From NCBI GenBank assembly GCA_023101885.1, contig JALPQD010000639.1, positions 248,001 to 312,000 on the forward strand: a stretch of DNA of 64,000 nt, given 5' to 3'. Below the pieces are notes generated by a model. It was not told the DNA's origin and made no database searches. It saw only the letters and a program-made list of their open reading frames with translations. This document shows, piece by piece, positions 35,901-47,387 of the stretch; within the stretch, counting starts at the first letter, position 1; each line of letters begins with the position of its first letter. Made by a program: the position numbers and the translations under genes. The DNA is from Typhlomys cinereus (Eukaryota; Chordata; Mammalia; Rodentia; Platacanthomyidae).

Positions 35901-37066
35901 CCTGGTACTGGCTCCAAAATAGATGCACAGATCAATGGATAAGGGTTGAAGACCCAGATATAAGCCCACAAAATTACAGCCATTTGATCTTTGACAAAGG
36001 GGCCCAAAGAATCCAATGGAAAAAGAACAGCATCTTCAACAAATGGTGCTGGCAAAACTGGATCTCCACATGTAGAAGATTAAAACTGGACCTGTACTTG
36101 TCACCATGTACAAGACTTAATTCCAAATGGATCAAGGACCTTGATTTAAGGCCAGAGTCTATAAAAACTGTAGTTGAAAGGGTAGGGAATTCCTTCGAGC
36201 TGATTGGGCTAGGCCAACATTTCCTAAACAGACATCCAATGGCACAGTCACTGCTACCAACTCTCAACAGTTGGGATCTTGTGAAATTAAAGCGCTTCTG
36301 TTCAGATAAAGAGATTGTAACACGAGCTCAAAGGCAGCCCACAGAATGGGAGAAAATCTTCACTAACCACACATCTGATAGAGCTCTATTATCCAGAGTG
36401 CACAAAGAACTTAGAAAACTAAACTCCAAGGAAACTAATGGCCCAATTAAAAAATGGGCGCTGGAACTTAAAAGAAACTTTACTAGGGATGAAATTAAAA
36501 TGTCTAACAAATATCTTAAAAAATGCTCCACTTCCTTAGCCATCAGGGAAATGCAAATCAAAACTTCCCTGAGATATTATCTCACCCCAGTCAGGATGGC
36601 AAAAATCCACAATACAAACAACAACAAATGCTGGAGAGGATGTGGAGAGAGGGGAACTCTCCTACATTGCTGGTGGGAATGCAGGCTCATACAGCCACTC
36701 TGGCGAGCCGTCTGGAGATTCTTAAAGAAATTAAAGATTGAAATGCCATATGACCCTGTGATTCCACTCTTGGGAATAACCCCCCATGCAGCAGAGGTCC
36801 ACCTTGATAGCACAAGTGCGACCATGTTCATAGCAGCACTGTTTACAATAGCAAAGTCATGGAATCAACCCAAATGTCCAACAGTTGTCAAGTGGATAAG
36901 GAAACTGTGGTACATCTATACAATGGAGTACTACTCAGCCATAAAAAATGATGAATTACTGGAATTTGCCGGGAAATGGATGTCATTAGAGACAATTATA
37001 TTGAGTGAAGTATCTCAGACCCAGAAAATTAAGCGCCGTATGTACTCTCTAATAGGTGGCTCCTAG
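32950..37066 (+). pseudogene. L1 ORF2 (endonuclease/reverse transcriptase) pseudogene
   Basis: ORF2p nicks target DNA and reverse transcribes L1 RNA. Readable segments in order: the endonuclease start (Asn-Val-Asn-Gly, Cys-Leu-Gln-Glu-Ala-His, so the catalytic Glu is kept), Gly-Asp-Phe-Asn at about 33379, the reverse-transcriptase approach and finger region (33802-34527, Pro-Gly-Pro-Asp-Gly), Ser-Ile-Asp-Ala-Glu-Lys-Ala-Phe-Asp (34722) and Phe-Ala-Asp-Asp (35031). The cysteine-rich C-terminus lies in the longest open run, 35984-37066 (360 codons). Damage includes a CAA-to-TAA stop at 33139-33141, frameshifts after 33160, near 33600, near 34520 and 34640, a 12-bp loss right after Phe-Ala-Asp-Asp, and a SINE at 35440. 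Confidence 0.93.
35440..35752 (+). mobile_element. Full-length young tRNA-headed SINE inserted in L1 ORF2
   Basis: The best reference copy of the family in the window. The head 'gggctggagaggtggctcag' (A-box region) and 'gagtttggatccc' (B-box region) are followed by a GC-rich body ('ttctggtcctggtagggcag', 'tgaatcccggggcagaagga'), 'cgaattcgtccgtggttcta', an imperfect CA/CG block at 35642-35698 and the tail 'ttgaataaataat' plus A-runs. A perfect 14-bp TSD 'aaagaagttgacca' flanks it at 35426-35439 and 35753-35766. Removing the SINE and one TSD restores the L1 frame across the site. Confidence 0.96.
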
Positions 37067-38085
37067 TACCAAACCCACCCAGCCCACCTAGAGACACTCG
37101 ATGATAAATCTCTGTAATACAGTAATTGCAAGGAGTATGAACAAGCGGGATGGGGACCCAAGGAGAGAAGGGACCATGTAACAGCAGAGAAAATAGGCGT
37201 CCATCAAGGACTGCGAGTAAGTAATGAGACATCTGGTTAAGTTCACAGACTTTTCATTCCTGATCGTCTACAACTGAGGGGGTGTGATCTCACCAGAAGG
37301 GGAGGGCATATAGTCTGGCAGATAATAAGTAACCATTTTGCAAATGGGAGATTGACCCCTCCCTCACTGTGGTTTCCTACTTTTATTGCATCTACCTTTG
37401 AATATACTCTTATAATAAGACTTTAGTTTAACAGTTTTTTATCTCACCAAGGGGTGACATCCAATACCCATCAGGATGGAGTGAAGGGCATTGCAGGAGC
37501 AGCAAAACCGCAAAAGAAAATCAACAAACCATAATCCAGAACTTCAGAGACTCTATATCAACCGCCTAGAACTAGGCCAGCCTAATCTCTCCCCATCCTG
37601 AAGCTCAGGGAAATTTGCGGAAGAGGGTGCGGTAAGAGTGTAAGAGCAAAAGGATGGGAGGAGCAATGATATGCAAGATACTCCACACAAATTAGGGCCG
37701 AAGCAATCATAATTGGACTTTACATGCCCTGCGCAATGTCCAACACACTATTGTCCCCACAAAGTCTAGCATTTGGTAAAAGCACCAAGATCCTTGGAGG
37801 CAAGGGATTGACAGCCAAAATAGTGTTCCTATACTTAAGGGGAACACAGGAAAGGGTTCAGGGAAATGCCACTGGGTCCTTGTATGTCATCGGAGAGGAG
37901 GACCCAGAGGACAGTCAGGCATGCACATTAAAGGATTCTCTGGGGATTGGGGAAGGAGAGGCACTGGGGATGGGGAGGGAGGGGTGAGGGGAGGGCGAGC
38001 AGAGGGGTGGGGGAGGAGGAGGGATGGAGGGAACTGGTGTACCTATTAAGTTTGTATGAGCAGAGATAATAAAAAATGTTTAAAA
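37067..38085 (+). other. L1 3' UTR with polypurine tract
   Basis: About 1.0 kb after the ORF2 stop. Compared with the 24204 copy it has an extra segment ('gatgataaatctctgtaata' near 37100) and lacks 'aggagggccacacc'. The G-rich tract lies at about 37945-38030, and the end 'aagtttgtatgagcagagat' is followed by A-runs. Confidence 0.88.
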
Positions 38086-38099
38086 AAAAGAATAATGCT

Positions 38100-38518
38100 A
38101 TATTTTTAAGGGAAACTGAAAGGTGAGAGAACCACGTGTCCTTGAAACGAGCAGCTATTTACGAGGTAAGCAAGGCAATATTTTTAGGGGAAGATAAACT
38201 ATAAGTGGACAGGTAGACAATGCACAGGATCCTGAAAATATCTGAAAGGTACCTGAAAGCAAATGCTTCCATGAAGAACAACTGAAAAACTAAGTGCCTT
38301 GCAATAAATGACAAAGGTGTGTTTCCAAGACAGTAGGACATCCAGGTAATATGGGTAACCAGGAATTGCATAGAAAAAAAGGAGCAAATATCCAAAGTAA
38401 AAAAAGGAGAAAGTATCTGTGGAGAACAGGAACTTTTTGGCCAGGTTTTTTTTTTTTCAGTGTTAAAGGATGTCATTTGGAGAGTTTTAAGCAGGAGAGG
38501 AATGCAATGTATTTTCAC
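38100..38518. mobile_element. Ancient interspersed repeat, middle part between two L1s
   Basis: Pre-insertion flanking DNA. 'gagttttaagcaggagagga' and its surroundings resemble the continuation of the ancient repeat seen at 30880-30977. Low-complexity T-run at 38448-38457. No gene. Confidence 0.4.
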
Positions 38519-38532
38519 TGTGCAAGGCATTT

Positions 38533-39385
38533 TTTTAACATTTTTTATTATTATTTCCGCTCATACAAACTTAATAGTTCCCTCCCCCCTCCTCCTCCCC
38601 CCAAACCCCCTGCTCCCCCCTCCCTTCCCATCTCCCAGTGCCTCCCCCCCAATTCCCAGAGAGTCCATTATTGTGTATGCCTAACTCTCCTCTGGGCCCT
38701 CCTTTCCGATGACGTACAAGGACCCAGTGGCATTTCCCTGAACCCTTTCTCGTGTTCCCCTTAAGCATAGGAACACTACTGTGGCTGTCAATCCCTTGCC
38801 TCCAAGGATCTTGGTGCCTTTAGCAGATGCTAGACTTTGTGAGGTCAATAGTGTGATGGACATTGCGCAGGGCATGCAAAGTCCTATTATGATTGCTTCA
38901 GCCCTAACTAGTGTGGAGACTCTTCAAATCATTGCTCCTCCCATCCTTTTGCTCTTACAATCTTACCGCCCCCTCTTCCGCAAATGTCCCTGAGCTTCAG
39001 GATGGGGAGAGATTAGGCTGGCTTAGTTCTATGTGGTTGATATAGAGTCTCTGAAGTTCTGGATTGTGGTTTGTTGATTTTCTTTTGCAGTTTTGCTGTT
39101 CCTGCAATGCCCTTCACTCCATCCTGATGGGCACTGTATGTCACCCCCTGGTCAGAGACAAAAAAACTGTTAAACTGGAGTCTTGTTATAATAGCACATT
39201 CAAGGGTAGATGTATTAAAAGCAGGATACCTCAGTGAGGGAGGGATCAGTCACCCATTTGCAAAATGATCACTTTTCATCTGCCAGACTATATGCCTTCC
39301 CCTTCAGGTGAGATCATACCCCCTCAGTTGTACATGATCAGGAACGAACGTCTGTGAACTTAACCAGGTGTCACATTACTTACTT
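38533..39385 (-). mobile_element. 5'-truncated L1 (3' UTR only), minus strand
   Basis: The reverse complement covers most of the L1 3' UTR including the polypurine tract (38577-38662 as C/T on this strand) and ends at a poly(A) tail seen as the T-rich start. A perfect 14-bp TSD 'tgtgcaaggcattt' lies at 38519-38532 and 39386-39399. It carries no ORF2. Confidence 0.94.
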
Positions 39386-39399
39386 TGTGCAAGGCATTT

Positions 39400-41310
39400 C
39401 TGTGAGAGGAAGGTGGCGTAAACTGTGGGAGTAGACAAAGGAGAATAGTTAGGAGCTCATCAGACACGTTCTCACAAGAAACAAACATGGTCAGAAGAGG
39501 CGACTTTGATATCGTTTGTTGAAATTATGCTAACAAGCTTATTGATGGGATAAGCATGATGGATCAAGGCCTATTTCATCAGGAGTTCCGAGAAAAAGAA
39601 AATGGGAAAGGGTACAAGAAATAAGGAAATGTATTGTTTTGTTTCAGACAAATGGTGCAGACACTTACATGGTGTGATTATAGTCATGCCACGTACTCAG
39701 CGACAGCTTCTTGCAATGGCAGGCTCTGTCGTTGCCAATTCCAGTCACTGGGAAGGGAGAGGAGCCCAGAAAACAAACCACTGCCTTATAATATGACCTA
39801 GAAGTAGAGGCCATCCTCTGCCTCCATCACACAGGACGATGTTTACACAGTTCCGTCTCCTGCAGCTTCTCTCTGCTCAGCACTTTACACCTCTTGTTTC
39901 CCACAGAGACAGAGCAAGAGGCTTACTAGGACACAGAAGGAAACTTAATGTCCAGGAAGAGCAACAATACCTATCACAGCATCTTGAAAGGAATGGAGAG
40001 GAGAAGAAGAAAAATCAGTGCAGCTGTTACTGAAACTCGGCATGAGAGAGGACTTGATGGAGTAAGACTGATGAAAGAATGGAAGCTATACCCAAGATGT
40101 CTGTCTCAGCCACAGGCCATAGGGTCAAGAAATCTTTTGGGTGCAAATGGGGGAATGAAAGAAAGGAGCACAGAACTCAAATGCTACCTTTTAATGACCA
40201 TCCCCAGAAAGTTTCCTTTTTTGTAGAACAGAACATGTCTCTAACTGATTGTATAACGGGTTTAGAAAAAGTAGTCATTGATTAAAAGAGGAGAAATAAA
40301 CAATCATATAGAAAATTATCTGATACCTTTAGTCAGTCACTCTCAATTTTTCCCTATTTGAAGGGTATTTCAAGACTATTCCAAAAACTGCCCCAGAAAT
40401 CTATATTAAGGAAATAATTCTCAATCATATTTCAGAAACAAAACCAATAATCTCCTCTATTATCCCTGCAACAAATCCTCATTATTAACATGCTACAAGA
40501 ACAGCAGTGGGATTTGGGGGCAAATGATGAGATTAGAGAAAACTTATAGCTTAGAATTGACTATATATCTAAGCAAGAGCCACAGAATTAGTCCCTGAAG
40601 TAATATATTATTTAAGATGGAGGGAACAAAGTGTTGGTGGTAAACACATTTGAGGATCTATAGGTAAATACGGACTCAGTAATAAAAATGTGTTTAAATT
40701 TTTTATGCCAAATAGTATAATTCCCCCTGGCAAGGGTGTAGGAAAGTGGATGCTGTTTCAACATGATGGCATTTCCAGGTGGGAAACACAGAGTCAGAAT
40801 TTTCTTAGTGAAAACCCACGAGTCCCAGTTTAGTTTTCTGCCATGGAGAGACGTGATACAAATCAAATTCTTGTCTCTAGATTTGATACTATGGCAATCA
40901 CGATCACGAATAGGACAAAATCAATTGTTAAGAAAGCAACTTTCGATTAGATCTGGTTTTTCAGCAGCATTGTGGAATTACTTCTCAGTAGAGGACAGTA
41001 CTTAAAGTCACAGTCGAAGCAGGTAAGTGAGGTTAGGAGGCTTTTTGATCCAAGAAAGGAGAAGCATTTGTCTAATGACAGAAGCAGAAACAGGTACATG
41101 TTACTGTGACACAGAGGACGGGCGCAGGCAGGTTTGCCTGATGCCAAGCTTGTGCAAAGCATGTAAATGTGGAAGTTCGGTAGTGCAATAATGCTCTTGA
41201 GAAAGAGCACGCTCTTCTGAAAGCTCTGCTTAAATAAAATCAGCCTGGCTACTGCACGGACTGTGCAATATTAAGCCAGAATAGTGAAGAAAGAAAGAAG
41301 AGGCATTCTC
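39400..41310. other. Unannotated, probably single-copy DNA
   Basis: The first 100-400 bp may continue the ancient repeat interrupted by the two upstream L1s. The remainder has short frames (39839-40285 plus, 40612-41210 both strands) with no recognisable domain. Confidence 0.4.
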
Positions 41311-41332
41311 TTTGTGTATGTGCTTATGTGCT

Positions 41333-41385
<53 letters not shown>

Positions 41386-41590
41386 AAGAGAGAGACAGAG
41401 AGCCTGTGTACATGTGTGCATGTGCATATATGTCTCTGTGTGTGTTGTGTGTGTGCATAAGAAATTTGCCTGTGATATGCTTGTGCATGTATATGTGTGT
41501 TTGTGTGTGTCATGTGTGCTTGTGTGTTTCTGAGTGGTGTGTATGTGTCTGTGTGTGTATGTATGTGTCTGTGTGTATGTACATGCTGTC
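41310..41590. repeat. (TG)n and TG-rich mosaic
   Basis: A perfect (TG)n core at about 41337-41382 is followed by some 200 bp of alternating purine-pyrimidine TG/CATG/TATG sequence. His/Thr-rich and Cys/Val-rich frames of up to 142 codons here are repeat translations. Confidence 0.9.
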
Positions 41591-41679
41591 CAGAGTTCCA
41601 CATCACTGTCTTTGCTCATTCTCACTTCACCTTTGTTTTTTGTGACATAATTTGTCAAAGAAACTGAAGCTCATGGATT

Positions 41680-41880
41680 CCCTGAAGCTGGCTGGTCAAT
41701 GAGCTTCAGGAATCTGTCTCCACCCTTCCTTCCCATCTTCCTCACTGCTGGGGTTATAAGAATACACTGCCAAGTCTGTCTTTTGATGTGGGTTCTAGGA
41801 ATCCAAACTTAGGTCCTTATGCTTTCTTAGGAGGTACTTTACAAAATGAGTCATCTATCACCCTAATCCTATTTTTTTCT
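41680..41880 (-). mobile_element. Old tRNA-headed rodent SINE, minus strand
   Basis: It has the same order as 3925-4130: 'gctggtcaatgagcttcagg', 'cactgctggggttataagaa', 'gatgtgggttctaggaatcc', 'ggtccttatgctttc' and 'tgagtcatctatcaccct'. Confidence 0.6.
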
Positions 41881-42109
41881 TTAGCATATCAATTATGTAT
41901 CTTCTTCATATTTTAATATGTGCATCATAGCTTGCATTATACACTTAAAAATCCCAGTCCATATGAAAGTGACACTGTTCCAATTCTTGGGTAGTATAAA
42001 CAATGACAAAGGCGCAGTACTTCCATTATCATCAATCTTTCACTTGTACACAAGTATATATAATAAAGTATATGATATATACTTGTGAAGTGAACATAAT
42101 CAAATACAT

Positions 42110-42980
42110 TGTCTCTCTTATCCTCTATAAATCTTTATGTGATCAATAATTTTTTATTCAATCCTTTTCATTTATGTCTGTCTGAGTTTTCGATCTTTTG
42201 GTTTTACTTATTTCTAAATCGTGTTCAACATTTCTTTCAAAGTGCATTTACTGGTAACAAACTGCCTCAATTTTCATTTGTCTGTGAATGTCATAATTTC
42301 TCCTTTATTTCTAAAAGGTAGTATTGCAGGGTTCATAGTCCTTAATTGGTAGCATTTTCTCATTGATCACTTTAAATATTATACTCATTCTTTACTTTCA
42401 TGGTGTCTGACAAAGAAGTTGAGTCTAATTCTCATCATTGCCTCTCTAAAACAATCATGACTATTCTTTCTGACTTCTAAGACTTTATTCTTCTAAATCT
42501 CTCATATGGCTAGGCACAAGTTTAAATGAGGATTTTTTTCATGTTTTGCATCCTGCTAGGTGTCCTTGAGCTTCTTCTGTCTATAATTGGTTATGTGATA
42601 ATAATTTGAATAAACTTTAAGTTTTTTAAAGATATTTCTTTCTGTTTTTCCTCCTTGCTGCTTGCATTGGACATATGTTGCTCATTTTACAGTTATCCCA
42701 CAGCACTTTGATATTGTACTCTGTTTTTGTTTTTGTTTGTAAGTTTTTGATTCCTTTGTTGTCAGTTCTAGAAGTTTCTTTCCATATATCCTCAAATTCA
42801 CAGTTTCTCTACAGTTAAGCCAGATGCAGTAATAGGCTTATCTTCGTTTTTGTTATTGTCTCATTTTTTGACCTAGAATTTGCTTTTTATTATTTTCTAG
42901 AACTTGTATTTTTCTCTTTATGTTGTCCATCTGTTCTTGCAAGACACTTTATCCATCAAATTCCTAAATATATTGTCTTA
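42110..42980 (-). mobile_element. Ancient L1M-like 3'-end fragment, minus strand
   Basis: Phrases in the order of a reverse-complemented old L1 3' end: 'tctcctttatttctaaaagg', 'ggtgtctgacaaagaagttg', 'ctaggtgtccttgagcttct', 'ttatcccacagcactttgat' and 'agaacttgtatttttctctt'. It is comparable to 27065-27580 but a separate piece. Confidence 0.55.
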
Positions 42981-42984
42981 GTAT

Positions 42985-43322
42985 TATATTCCATTGCTGT
43001 AATGAATACCTGACCCAAAGTTTCCAGGAACAAGGCTTTCATGAACCATTGTGGCAGAAGTCACACCATCATAAGGATTCAAAGGAAACTAGTCATTTTA
43101 CATCCACAACAAGAGCAGAGTGAGTAGGGACCAATATATACCAGCCTGCTGCCAACTCAGTTAATATGTGAAATTCCGAACAGCTATAACTCTGTCTTAT
43201 CCTCCTAATGAAGAATGGTCTCAGCCATTATAAGGGCTATGTCTCCCCATATCATAATCTCTTACTAAATAATTTCCTACTGGTGAACTTAACTGCCTAG
43301 TACTCCTTTGTCCAATTGACAC
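42985..43322 (-). mobile_element. Candidate old rodent repeat (URR1/hAT-like or similar)
   Basis: 'ttccattgctgtaatgaata', 'caaggctttcatgaaccatt' and 'gtggcagaagtcacacc' recall a widespread rodent repeat in reverse orientation. Family not settled. Confidence 0.4.
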
Positions 43323-43337
43323 CTGAAGCTACCTTCT

Positions 43338-43754
43338 TTTTTTTTTTATCATTGCTCCTCCCATCCTTTTGCTCTTTTTTTTATTAATACATTTTTATTA
43401 TTATTTCAGCTCATACAAACTTATTAGGTACACCAGTTCCCTCCCTCCCTCCTCCTCCCCCCGAACCCCCTGTTCCCCCTCCCCACCCCCCTCCCTCCCT
43501 ATCCCCCAGTGCCTCCCGCCCCAATCCCAGAGAGTCCTTTCTTGTGCATGTCTGATTTTCCTCTGGGCCCTCCTCTCTGATGACATACAAAGACCCAGTG
43601 GCCTTTCCCTGAACTCTTTCCCGTGGTCCCCTTAGGTATAGGAACACTGCTGTGGCTGCCAATCCTTTGCCTCCAAGGATCTTGGTGCCTTTAGCAGATG
43701 CTAGACTTTGTGTGTTGGACTATGCGCAGGGCATGCAAAGTCCAATTATGATTG
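43338..43754 (-). mobile_element. Short L1 3' end with a composite tail, minus strand
   Basis: A 15-bp TSD 'ctgaagctaccttct' at 43323-43337 and 43755-43769 defines the insertion. From its 3' side the insert reads: T-run, a 27-nt piece ('atcattgctcctcccatcct' plus 'tttgctc') that in intact L1s lies some 350 bp farther into the 3' UTR, a second T-run, then the normal L1 3' terminus and about 340 bp of 3' UTR including the C/T (polypurine) tract at 43436-43530. The displaced piece between two A-tails suggests a template jump during reverse transcription. Confidence 0.9.
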
Positions 43755-43769
43755 CTGAAGCTACCTTCT

Positions 43770-44144
43770 ACCTATACTAATCAAAGGTTTTTTTTTTTCA
43801 ATATCCCTATCATGTCTGGTTCTATGCTTGTAGACTTTTCAAATTCCGGGGTTCTCCTTTTTTTAGTTTTTTGAACATTTTGTGATTTTTTTTGTAATTT
43901 TTTTCAATAGCTGTATATAATGTAAAAAGACCTTTTGAAATGTGGTGTTAAGAAATGGGAAGAGAACTGTTTCATAGTCTATGATTCATTTTTTTTCTTG
44001 CAGTGAGTCTATAACATTCACTGAGAACTTACAAGTATTTTTTGTTTCTTTTCCTGAACCAGGCTAGAATAGAGTAGTCTAGATTTGGCAACTTTCTTTT
44101 TCCAGTACAGAAAGAAAGTTGGAGTGGAGTTGCATGTGATGCTG
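43770..44144. other. Unannotated T-rich stretch
   Basis: Several T-runs; no gene or repeat family recognised. Confidence 0.45.
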
Positions 44145-44460
44145 CTCAGAGTTAATTATTAACTTGACACCTAGAAGGCAAGCTTCTAAATGCAAATGTG
44201 AGACTATCTTGATTGCATTAATTGATAAGGAAGACAAACTCTAGTTGAGAGGCAGCATTCACTGTACTAGCATCCCAGATTGTATAAAAAGAGAAAACAA
44301 CTGAGGACAAACATTCATCCTTCTCTACTTTGTGACAGTGAATGAAAAGTGACCTGTTTCCAGGATTTCCCCACCATGATGGATTGTGCCCTTGAACTGT
44401 GAACTGTGAGCCAAGAAATTTTCCTTTCCTATATGGAAGAGTAAGTGAGATAGAGTTGGA
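44145..44460 (+). mobile_element. URR1-like hAT-Charlie fragment
   Basis: 'ttattaacttgacacctaga', 'tgagactatcttgattgcat' and 'gaactgtgagccaagaaatt' match the layout of the rodent hAT-Charlie element also seen at 50600. Confidence 0.5.
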
Positions 44461-45002
44461 GACTTCTCTTCTAGGGTATGGAAGGTTTAGATAATTTTGC
44501 AGTAGTTAAACTATGACTAACTCTTCCTAGGAATGGGCTTTATTAAAAACACAATATTCAGATGTATTTAGAAAAAAGGAATTTCTCTCAACATTACCAT
44601 AATCTGGTCACAGTACTAAAGTTAAAATTTAAACAAATATATGGTACCCCCAAATAGCTTGGTTCCTGGAATGTTTAACTCTCGGATTTGTTTATGGACA
44701 GAGTCCTCAGTAAATTCAGTTTCCTAGCCCAGTACTGGCTTCTGGGACAGTTTGTGAGTCTGCCCAGGTAAACTGTGACTGCCAGTGTCCCACCTCTCTT
44801 AAATCTAAGCATAATTCTCAGTTTGTTCATTTTACATGTACTGGTCGATGTGATCATTTCCAGTCCCTTACACATGAATCAAAAAATGGAAGCTGTTCCT
44901 CCTTTAGCAATGGAAAAAGACAAGCAGAATGGAGAAGAAAGACTGAATAAGCATATGTCATTTTTTCCCCAGTTTACATCCTCATGGAAAAAACGTTACG
45001 TT
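44461..45002. other. Unannotated stretch
   Basis: No recognisable gene or repeat; short frames only. Confidence 0.45.
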
Positions 45003-45017
45003 AAGAGATGGATTTTT

Positions 45018-45070
45018 TAAAGTTTTTTTTTTATTCATTTGTGCATGTGTGCGTATGTATGTGCATGCAC

Positions 45071-45105
<35 letters not shown>

Positions 45106-45303
45106 ACCACGGACAAATTCGCAAACCACTATGGACGCCTCCACCTCCTTCTGCCCCGGGATTCACAGGCTCCGCCCTACCAGGACCAGAAGCGCAGGCC
45201 GCCCCCGCTTCCGCTTGGCGTCTATACGTGGGATCTGGGATCCGAACTCAAGACCTTCCGCCTGCAAGGCAGGGGCTTAACCCCTGAGCCACCTCTCCAG
45301 CCC
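45018..45303 (-). mobile_element. Near-full-length young tRNA-headed SINE, minus strand
   Basis: The reverse complement matches 35440-35752 throughout, with a (TG)n block at about 45073-45101 on this strand. Direct repeats 'aagagatggatttttt' (from 45003) and 'aagagatgcatttt' (from 45304) form an imperfect TSD. Two overlapping plus-strand frames of about 90 codons are SINE translations. Confidence 0.92.
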
Positions 45304-45317
45304 AAGAGATGCATTTT

Positions 45318-47296
45318 AAAAAACAAATGAAAGGAGGAAATAAAAATGAATTGAGAAGGTAAAATTCATGTTTTGAAGGAAATAACTTTTTGTTCTTGAA
45401 AATGACTTAAAAGCATAAAGGTATGAATCGGTTCAAGATATTCACAAATAAGCAGATGGGGAAGTCAGCAAAATACATTGAAGACAGTGACTGGGAAACT
45501 AGAAAGAGTTCCTGGCATCTCACAATTCAGATGGTTAATAAACTGTATGCACATAATATATGCATATGCACATGTAAATACATGCATGTGCATAATGCTG
45601 AGACATGACATATTTTGTAAAATGTTTTATACACAGGAAAGCTGTTTTGATTTATTTACATATACATATATGAATAAAAAACATCTGAATTAATGGAAGC
45701 TCCCTTATTCAAATTCAAGCTGCAAAATAGAAATAGCTATCTGCAGAGTAAAGACAATTCTATAAGTTAAAATTCAAATAAAATATAAAGCTATATAGCA
45801 GAATTAAAATCAAGATTTTTTTCTTGGAAATTATGTTTTATTCAAACTTTTTTGGCTGAAAACATTCAAAAATTCCATTGAAATAAAATACTTGTTTTAG
45901 AAAAAGAAGCAGACTTGTTAATACTATAGAACTTATTCTCACGTTACATGAGAAGACAAAAATAGTAGAAAATAAAATTAAAAAGTTCATTTGCAAATGA
46001 ATTTTCTTCTTCATTGAACTACCAAATGATGGCATATTTACTGTAATCCAGTGAAAGAGCCATGCTTCATAACAAAATGATGGCTCTTATCAGAGTCATG
46101 TGTTACAACCAGTGGAAAAGTATTTCAAAACTTTATCCTTCTAGATGACCATGTTCCTGGAATCTTTATGGCTTCACAGAGCACTCCTTGCCCAGGAGAT
46201 CACTTAATTTGTTTATTCAAACAAAAGCGATGTCCAAATGCTAAAGCATTAAAATGTATTTACAGAGTTAAACTACTGTGGTACTAATAAAGTTAGACAT
46301 GAGGCAACACAATTAAGACCCTAGGATATACTTAAGAAAGTGATGATTCTCTATTTGAATCTGCATAACTCGTTCTTTTTAAAACACATATTTGGAAGTT
46401 AAATGCTAACAAATTAGATAAATTTGGAGTTCTGATGATGTCTATCATATGAAGCAATAGGAGGTATGGACATAACATTTGCCAGCCCTAATAAATATGT
46501 CATTTTGTTCTGGTTGTTGCTTATTTGTTATTTCTGTAGCCCATATATATATTTCTTTATCCTAAAGCATTCACTCCAATCCAATATCATGTCCCTATAG
46601 ACGGGAAACATTTGGCATTGACTTGTTATAAGATGAGAATTCTGTGCACTGTGTTCCTTCTCTCAGCAGCAGTCCAGGGCTCCCCCTTCTTTTAATGCAC
46701 CCTGAACTTTTTCCAGTGGACTACAAACACTTGCCAGTAAGTTCTGAAGTTTGTCCAGTTGTTTTCTCAGCTTGCTGTGAATTTTCACACTGTAGCCTCT
46801 GTTCTCATCATTCAGCTGCTGAACATGAAGAAATCATCTCTCACTGAAGATAATCCCAGGTTCTGGCATGCTCTTCATTCATGAAATAACCCCCATGAAT
46901 ATGAAACTGAGATCCTCAATGTGATTGATAGATAGTGTCCAGAAACAAAAGCCAACTGTCATCCGAGCAGTCTCAAGGGTTTAGAACATATTCTGTACAT
47001 CCGCTCAGCTTCCCAGAATTGCTCTTCCCCAACAACCTCCCAAGATTTATTCTATCTTTTGGTCTGACAGGTCCAAATACAACCTTGTTGTGTTCGAAGA
47101 AAACAGAAATATAGGAAAGATGATCATATAAATGATGAGCTTACAATTACAACATAACGAAATTAAACCAAACAATACAGTTTCCTTCAGGTTTTCCTAT
47201 GCAGTAAGAACTACTGTGAGTTATGGATAATTTACTGATTAAAATTAGTTTCCATAAGAAATAGTTTTATTATTGTTGTTGGTGGTGGTAAGTACT
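45318..47296. other. Long unannotated block
   Basis: AT-rich, probably single-copy. No repeat family, exon or RNA gene recognised. Confidence 0.5.
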
Positions 47297-47373
47297 GGGA
47301 ATTAAACCTTGTGTCTCATGCAGGTAAGGCCACCGTTGAGCCACTGAGCTATAATCCCAGCCAGACCTTGATT
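47297..47373 (-). mobile_element. ID-type SINE, minus strand
   Basis: The reverse complement reads as a tRNA/BC1-like head: 'ggctgggattatagctcagt', 'ggctcaacggtggcc', 'aaggtttaattcccagtac'. Confidence 0.7.
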
Positions 47374-47387
47374 AAACTTCTAGTACA

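Larger units (their letters stand above)
30992..38085 (+). mobile_element. Full-length (but dead) L1 retrotransposon, about 7.1 kb including a SINE
   Basis: Complete order: CpG-rich 5' UTR, ORF1, 56-bp spacer, ORF2, 3' UTR, A-rich tail. A perfect 14-bp TSD 'aaaagaataatgct' flanks it at 30978-30991 and 38086-38099, proving a single insertion with an intact 5' end. ORF1 and ORF2 both carry several frameshifts and stops, and a young SINE sits in ORF2. Its sequence and 3' UTR differ clearly from the 24204 and 58230 copies, so it belongs to another, probably older, subfamily. Confidence 0.95.

Noticed and set aside
41230..41658. His/Thr-rich 142-codon frame
   Set aside because: It is the translation of the (TG)n and TG-rich tract.
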